A stretch of DNA of 64,000 bases, from NCBI GenBank assembly GCA_016712035.1, contig JADJRT010000016.1, positions 72,736 to 136,735 on the forward strand, in the 5' to 3' direction. This stretch comes from Flammeovirgaceae bacterium. Lineage in GTDB: Bacteria; Bacteroidota; Bacteroidia; Cytophagales; Cyclobacteriaceae. The translations under genes and the position numbers were made by a program. Numbering within the stretch: position 1 is the first letter of the stretch; each line of letters starts with the position of its first letter. The notes below the pieces were generated by a model. That model was not told the DNA's origin. It did no database searches and saw only the letters and a program-made list of their open reading frames with translations. Below are positions 59,523 through 64,000 of the stretch, piece by piece.

Positions 59523-59567
59523 ATGACGAGACTGTATTGATACTTAATAAACCAATATGCTATTGAT

Positions 59568-59801
59568 ATGAAAAAGAATTTAATTATTGGACTTCTGACA
59601 ATTATATCATTATCGTCAATGACTTATGGATATTTCCAGAAAGCAAGAGCAGATGAACAAGAAGCTCTTGCCATTGAGAATTCTAAAATTGCAAGAGAAG
59701 CAGAAATCAGGGCTGCGCAAAATCAAAAGGAAGCGGAAATGCAAAGAGCGCATTCGGAAGCAGCTTTAAGAGTATTAGATGAAGCAATAAGCAAAAAATA
59801 A
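59568..59801 (+). CDS. Small membrane-anchored coiled-coil protein
   Basis: This is a 77-residue protein with an N-terminal hydrophobic segment (LIIGLLTIISLSSMTYGY), then a highly charged helix rich in Ala, Glu and Gln (DEQEALAIENSKIAREAEIR) that is likely a coiled coil. It is probably anchored in the inner membrane with the coil in the periplasm, or the reverse. I do not recognise a family. A short hairpin repeat lies 13 bp after the stop. Confidence 0.65.
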   Translation: MKKNLIIGLLTIISLSSMTYGYFQKARADEQEALAIENSKIAREAEIRAAQNQKEAEMQRAHSEAALRVLDEAISKK

Positions 59802-59814
59802 TAAGGCACCAACC

Positions 59815-59838
59815 CTGATCTGTGTCATCACAGACCAG
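59815..59838. repeat. Short dispersed hairpin, copy 2
   Basis: CTGATCTGTG, loop TCAT, CACAGACCAG. It shares arms, including the same single mismatch, with the hairpin at 30598-30623. On the minus strand the mismatch becomes a G-U pair, hinting that the RNA may form from that strand. Confidence 0.5.
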
Positions 59839-59891
59839 TCAAGTCTTCGATTAAACATTTGAATTTCGTTTCTGAAAGCTTATTACCGGAG

Positions 59892-60299
59892 TCACTTTAA
59901 TTTCTTTTTTACATTCGGCTTAATCGCCAGTATTATTGGCTCAGTCTCTATGAGTTCGAGTGTCAGTACCATTTGTTGAGTCGTGCTCTTGTACTTTTTA
60001 AAATGCGTTGATTCAAGATGTGATTTAAAGGCATCAGCATTTATGTAGATTTCAAATATTGTAATGGAAGTTGGATTATCTTTTTCAGCTACCGCATACA
60101 AGGTAAGCACGCCTGGTTCGATATGGACAGAAGTTTCGATTTCTTCTTTAAGAGCAGCATTATATTCCTGCAACTTCAGGGAATCAATTTTAAGTTTGGC
60201 AACGCGTACCACCAAGTTTTTATCTTGTGCGTAAACGTGGCTAACGGTTAGTGTAACAAGCACCAGAACCAAACTACTTACGTTAAATAATGTTTTCAT
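59892..60299 (-). CDS. Antibiotic biosynthesis monooxygenase (ABM) family protein, exported
   Basis: This 135-residue protein has a signal peptide (MKTLFNVSSLVLVLVTLTVS, ending VYAQ). The single ABM ferredoxin-like domain has LVVRVAKLKIDSLKLQEYN, EPGVLTLYAVAEKDNP and FEIYINADAFKSHLESTHF. Members include quinol monooxygenases (YgiN type) and many unassigned proteins. Export is unusual for the quinol enzymes and suggests a different role. The gene lies 13 bp downstream of the serine hydrolase in the same direction, so they are probably co-transcribed. Confidence 0.85.
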   Translation of the reverse strand: MKTLFNVSSLVLVLVTLTVSHVYAQDKNLVVRVAKLKIDSLKLQEYNAALKEEIETSVHIEPGVLTLYAVAEKDNPTSITIFEIYINADAFKSHLESTHFKKYKSTTQQMVLTLELIETEPIILAIKPNVKKKLK

Positions 60300-60312
60300 T
60301 GTGATATTAAAT

Positions 60313-61538
60313 TTACCTTATCGCTTGATAAACCATCTGACGAAGTTTATCATGATAGTACCAGTTGAATTCAGTTGTTTGTGTCATAAATACTGCAATT
60401 AACTTTTCTTTAGGATCGATAAAGAAATGGGTATTAAAAGCACCCGCCCAATAATACGTACCATTCGTGCCTACGTTATTGGTTGAAGAAACATCGTTAA
60501 CCACGGCAAATCCATAGCCAAATCCTTCTCCATTTTTATCAAATAACTTACCACTATGGTTCTGAGTCATTAGTTCAATTGTTTTCCTGCTCAATAGTTG
60601 TTGGCCATTCAGCGAGCCTTTATTAAGTAACATTTGACAAAACTTCATATAATCATCGGTGGTAGAAAACAATGCATTAACACCACTCCATAAAGTATTA
60701 CCTTCCATCCTCGGTTGCGAAGTCATACTGATAAGACTACCGGCAGCACTTTTACCATGCACTTGCACCACTCTTGCTTGTTGAACCTTGGTAAGATTAT
60801 AGCCGGTATCTTTCATACCCAGTGGTTTGAAGATTCTCTCGGAAAGAAACTGATCGGTACTTTGACCAGAAAATATTTCAATTAAAACAGAGAGCACATC
60901 TGGGGCCGCGCTATAAGCCCATTGTTCACCGGGTTGTCCTAACAAAGGCAATTGCAAAAGTTTATCTACTCGTTCCTGAATTGTCTTAAAGGGTTTGAAT
61001 AATTCAGCGCCAAATTCTTTATCGAATTGACTGCCGCTAATACCGTGACTGAATCCGGCTGTATGGCTTAGTAAGTCGGCAATAATTATTTCCCGCTTAA
61101 GCGGAACCGTCTCACCTTTAATACCGCCATCAATATTTTTAATTACCCGAAGATTTTTGAAAGCGGGAATGTATTTTGAAACGGGGTCGGTAAGTTGAAA
61201 ATGACCCTCTTCATAGAGCATCATGAAACCCACGGTGATTATGGGTTTGGTCATATCGATTGTATAAAAAAGATATCGTCCGGTTTCATCAGTCGCTTAT
61301 CTTTTATGTTGCTGTAGCCGAAGGATTTATTGTATACGACAGTACCATCATACATGATTTGCGTGGCCGCGCCCGGAATCTGACCCGATTCAATTTCACT
61401 GTTTATAAAATTCTCGTAGTGTTTTAAACGTTCAGTAGAAATGCCCTCAGCAGCTTTATCGGCTGGTTGCGATAAAACAATTTGAAAGGGAACCAGAATA
61501 AATAAAAGGACTGCTAGATAGTATTTGAGGTTGCGCAT
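60313..61538 (-). CDS. Serine hydrolase, class C beta-lactamase family (frameshift near 61253)
   Basis: This is a penicillin-binding-protein-like or esterase-type serine hydrolase. The ATG at 61538 gives the signal peptide RNLKYYLAVLLFILVPFQIV, ending LSQ. The frame breaks by two bases near 61253; repair reads DIFFIQSMTKPIITVGFMML with the catalytic SxxK (SMTK). The Tyr motif is QWAYSAAPD (YSA in place of YxN), and the third region lies near NHSGKLFDK. Restored length is about 408 residues. Such proteins are usually esterases or D-amino-acid amidases, not resistance enzymes. It lies upstream of an ABM gene in one operon. Confidence 0.9.
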
Positions 61539-61664
61539 ATTGTTAGGGGTGTGATGAATTACATCCAATATAGCTGATTTATCGTTGCCGATCACTTTGA
61601 TTTAAAATACCAACGCAAAAAGACTATTGTGTAATTTAAAAATTAACTTAGAGTTCATATCTAC

Positions 61665-64000
61665 TTGTCTCAAAAAAAACCATTGCGCTATTCTGTTTGT
61701 TAGCCATTCTATTGGTTCTCTTTTCGTGTTCGAAACCCGATCAGAATTCAGCTGATGCTGCTGATACTGTTAAAATTATTGCCTCCATGACTGCGATCTT
61801 TTCTTCGAAGCAAGCGGAGTTGGGTTTAGGTTTGTATGTAGTCAATTGTGCTGCTTGTCACGGAAGGGATTTGCGTGGTACAGAAGGTGGAGGCGCGTTG
61901 ATGGGCGATCGCTTTCTTTCGAAGTGGAAGGAAAAATCAATGGCGGAATTATTTGAATTGACTAAAGCAACGATGCCAAAAACAAATCCGCACTCGATGG
62001 ACGATGCATCATATGCAGCTTTACTCGCTTTCATTTTGGAGGTAAACGAGTTTCCGTCTGGCGAAACGGAACTCTCCACCAGTAAAGATGAATTACAAAA
62101 CATTATTGTGGGCGAACCGGAATCTTCACGGGTGGCCATGCAGTTTATACCCAAAGAAGCCGATCCCCAAAGCACCGACTATTGAAGGTGATTGGAGGCA
62201 ACATCGCGGGGACTATGCGAGCACCAACTATTCTCCGTTAGATCAGATCAATAAAGAGAATGCAAAAGATCTGAAAGTACTTTGGCGATGGAAGACGGAT
62301 AACTTTGGTGCCAAGACCGAATTTTATTTTAAAGTAACTCCGTTGATGGCCAATGGAATCTTATACACAACGGCAGGTTCAAGCCGAACAGTGGCTGCCA
62401 TCGATGCAATGACAGGCGAAACATTATGGACATTCCGCTTTGATGAAAAAGAACGCCTGGCTTATGTGCCGCGACAAAATTCTGGAAGAGGTGTGGCCTA
62501 CTGGACTTCATCGGTAAAGGGAAAAGACCGTGTTATCTACATCACACCAAGTTTTCAGTTGATTTCGTTAGACGCACAGACCGGACAGTTGATTCCCGAA
62601 TTTGGAGATCACGGAGTTGTAAATTTAAAAAAAGGCTTGGGCCTGGGTGCCGATCCATTAACATCAACCATTGGCTCCACCTCACCACCAATCATCGTCA
62701 ACGATGTGATTATTGGGTGCAAGTTTTCCTGTAGGCTTAGCACCTGTTTCTAAAAACAAGTGCCTGGCAACATCACGGGTTATGATGTAGAGACAGGAAA
62801 GCAACTATGGATTTTTCATACCATACCACAGAAAGGAGAAGAAGGTAATGAAACGTGGGAACAAGATAGTTGGAAGTATACCGGAAATGCGGGCGCGTGG
62901 GCACCGCTTACAGCCGATCCGAAATTGGGTTATGTATATCTGCCATTGGAAGCTGCTACCGGAGATTTTTATGGCGGACACCGGCCAGGTAATAATTTAT
63001 TCTCACAAAGTTTAGTGCCTTAATGCAAGGACAGGAAAAAAGTGTGGCATTATCAATTAATCCATCACGACATTTGGGATTATGATTTGCCGGCTCCGCC
63101 CATATTGGCAGATATCACCGTGAATGGAAAACCAATTCAGGCAGTAGTTCAACTTACCAAGCAAGCGTTTGCTTATGTGTTTGATCGGGTTACCGGCAAA
63201 CCGGTTTGGCCCATTGAAGAACGGCCTGTTCCCAAAAAGTGATGTAAAGGGAGAGTGGACATCACCGACACAACCCTTCTCACCAAGCCGGCAGCGTATG
63301 ATCGTAAAGGTTATTCAGAGGATATCCTTGTTGACTTTACACCTGCTATTAAAGAAGAAGAGCTGTGAATTGTAAAGCAATATAAAAAAGGACCGCTCTA
63401 TACACCTGTCAGTGTTTACAATCCGCCAAATGTGATGGGAATGTTGATGCTCCCAGATGCAGTTGGTGGTGCCAATTGGCAAGGCGGTGTGTTGGATCCG
63501 GAAACCGGAATGCTCTATGTTTCATCCAGCACGGTGTTACGACCTATGAGTTTAGAGTCGGCTCCAGATTTGTCAGATATGGATTACATCGCCTATATGG
63601 GTAGTTCACGCATTGGTCCGCATGGTTTGCCGTTAGTGAAACCACCGTATGGCAGAATCACAGCCATCGATTTGAACACCGGTGATCATAAATGGATGAT
63701 CGCTAATGCCGATACACCTGATTGGGTAAAAGATATTCCGGCCTTAAAAGGAATAAACATACCCCGTACAGGTTTACCCGATCGCGTGGGCATGTTGGTA
63801 ACGAAAACATTATTGTTTGCCGGAGAAGGCGCAGGGCTTATACGCTTCGGACGGTGGCGGTGGAAATAAATTCCGAGCGTATGACAAAGCAACCGGTGAA
63901 ATTATTTCTGAAATTGAATTGCCCGCTTTTCAAGCCGGCATACCCATGACGTATTCCATCAATGGTAAGCAATATATTGTGATTGCTGTAGGCGCGGTTG
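61665..64000 (+). CDS. Cytochrome c plus PQQ-dependent dehydrogenase, 3' end outside window, many frameshifts
   Basis: This is a quinoprotein dehydrogenase of the glucose-dehydrogenase type. After a lipoprotein-like signal (LAILLVLFSCSKPD), a c-type cytochrome domain with CAACHG (CxxCH) covers about residues 40-130, then PQQ propeller blades: EGDWRQHRGDYASTNYSPLD, VAAIDAMTGETLWTFRF and IHHDIWDYDLPAPPIL. At least six breaks occur near 62145, 62720, 63020-63040, 63235, 63360 and 63840. Each is fixable by one base, and the last repaired segment reads LFAGEGAGLYASDGGGG. The gene continues past 64000. The density of indels is the highest in the window, so either local assembly quality is poor or it is a pseudogene; conservation favours the first. 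Confidence 0.85.

Noticed and set aside
60313..61538. Antibiotic-resistance beta-lactamase
   Set aside because: The Tyr motif is YSA rather than YxN, and the context is generic; such proteins are usually esterases or peptidases.

Overview
The window reads as a chromosomal segment of a Bacteroidota bacterium, most likely order Cytophagales. The basis is promoter elements of the type TTTG-N19-TAnnTTTG, many secreted or lipobox proteins, VPS10/sortilin-type proteins, an M13 peptidase, PorT-like barrels and arrays of large FtsX-type permeases next to a PadR regulator. The assignment is by gene content only. About seventeen genes are split by one-base indels, mostly in homopolymers. I annotate these as single genes with a frameshift, because the raw sequence probably carries residual assembly errors.

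Layout. 1-7111 (minus): TPR protein, NAD-dependent epimerase, and an exopolysaccharide export set (PHP-type tyrosine phosphatase, Wzc-like BY-kinase, Wza-like lipoprotein, GT4 glycosyltransferase). 7304-14148 (plus): HflX GTPase, a VPS10-domain secreted protein, YdjC-type deacetylase, VOC protein and S51 peptidase. 14293-29849: padR plus five FtsX-type permeases on both strands, interleaved with a Gfo/Idh/MocA oxidoreductase and RsgA. 30042-32732: DinB-like protein and M13 peptidase. 32851-33790 (minus): a tandem array of an intact tRNA-Arg(CCU), two GIY-YIG endonuclease pseudogenes and two tRNA-Arg-like copies carrying GC-rich hairpins inserted in both the D-loop and the T-loop. 33794-39634: TPR lipoprotein, amidohydrolase, ammonium transporter and M20 hydrolase. 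39873-41667: an AT-rich block that looks like integron-type cassettes (beta-propeller protein, then GNAT) joined by a 129-bp attC-like site. 41852-45849: a DUF4011-type helicase. 45924-51555 (minus): a compact operon of a DUF155/RMD1 protein, C39-like peptidase, RLAN/RimK ATP-grasp ligase, GCS2 ligase, N-formylglutamate amidohydrolase and HhH protein, probably making or trimming an unknown amide-linked product. 51629-61538: S1/P1 nuclease, asparagine synthase, outer-membrane barrel, GlcD-like oxidase, NlpC/P60 protein, glycosylasparaginase-type enzyme, CutC, small proteins, ABM protein and a class C-type serine hydrolase. 61665-64000: cytochrome c/PQQ dehydrogenase cut by the window end.

The strongest leads for something undescribed are: (1) the tRNA-Arg/GIY-YIG array, whose two extra copies carry related palindromes on either side of the tRNA elbow contact and show compensatory T-stem changes; (2) the cassette block with no integrase in the window; and (3) the amidoligase-peptidase operon.
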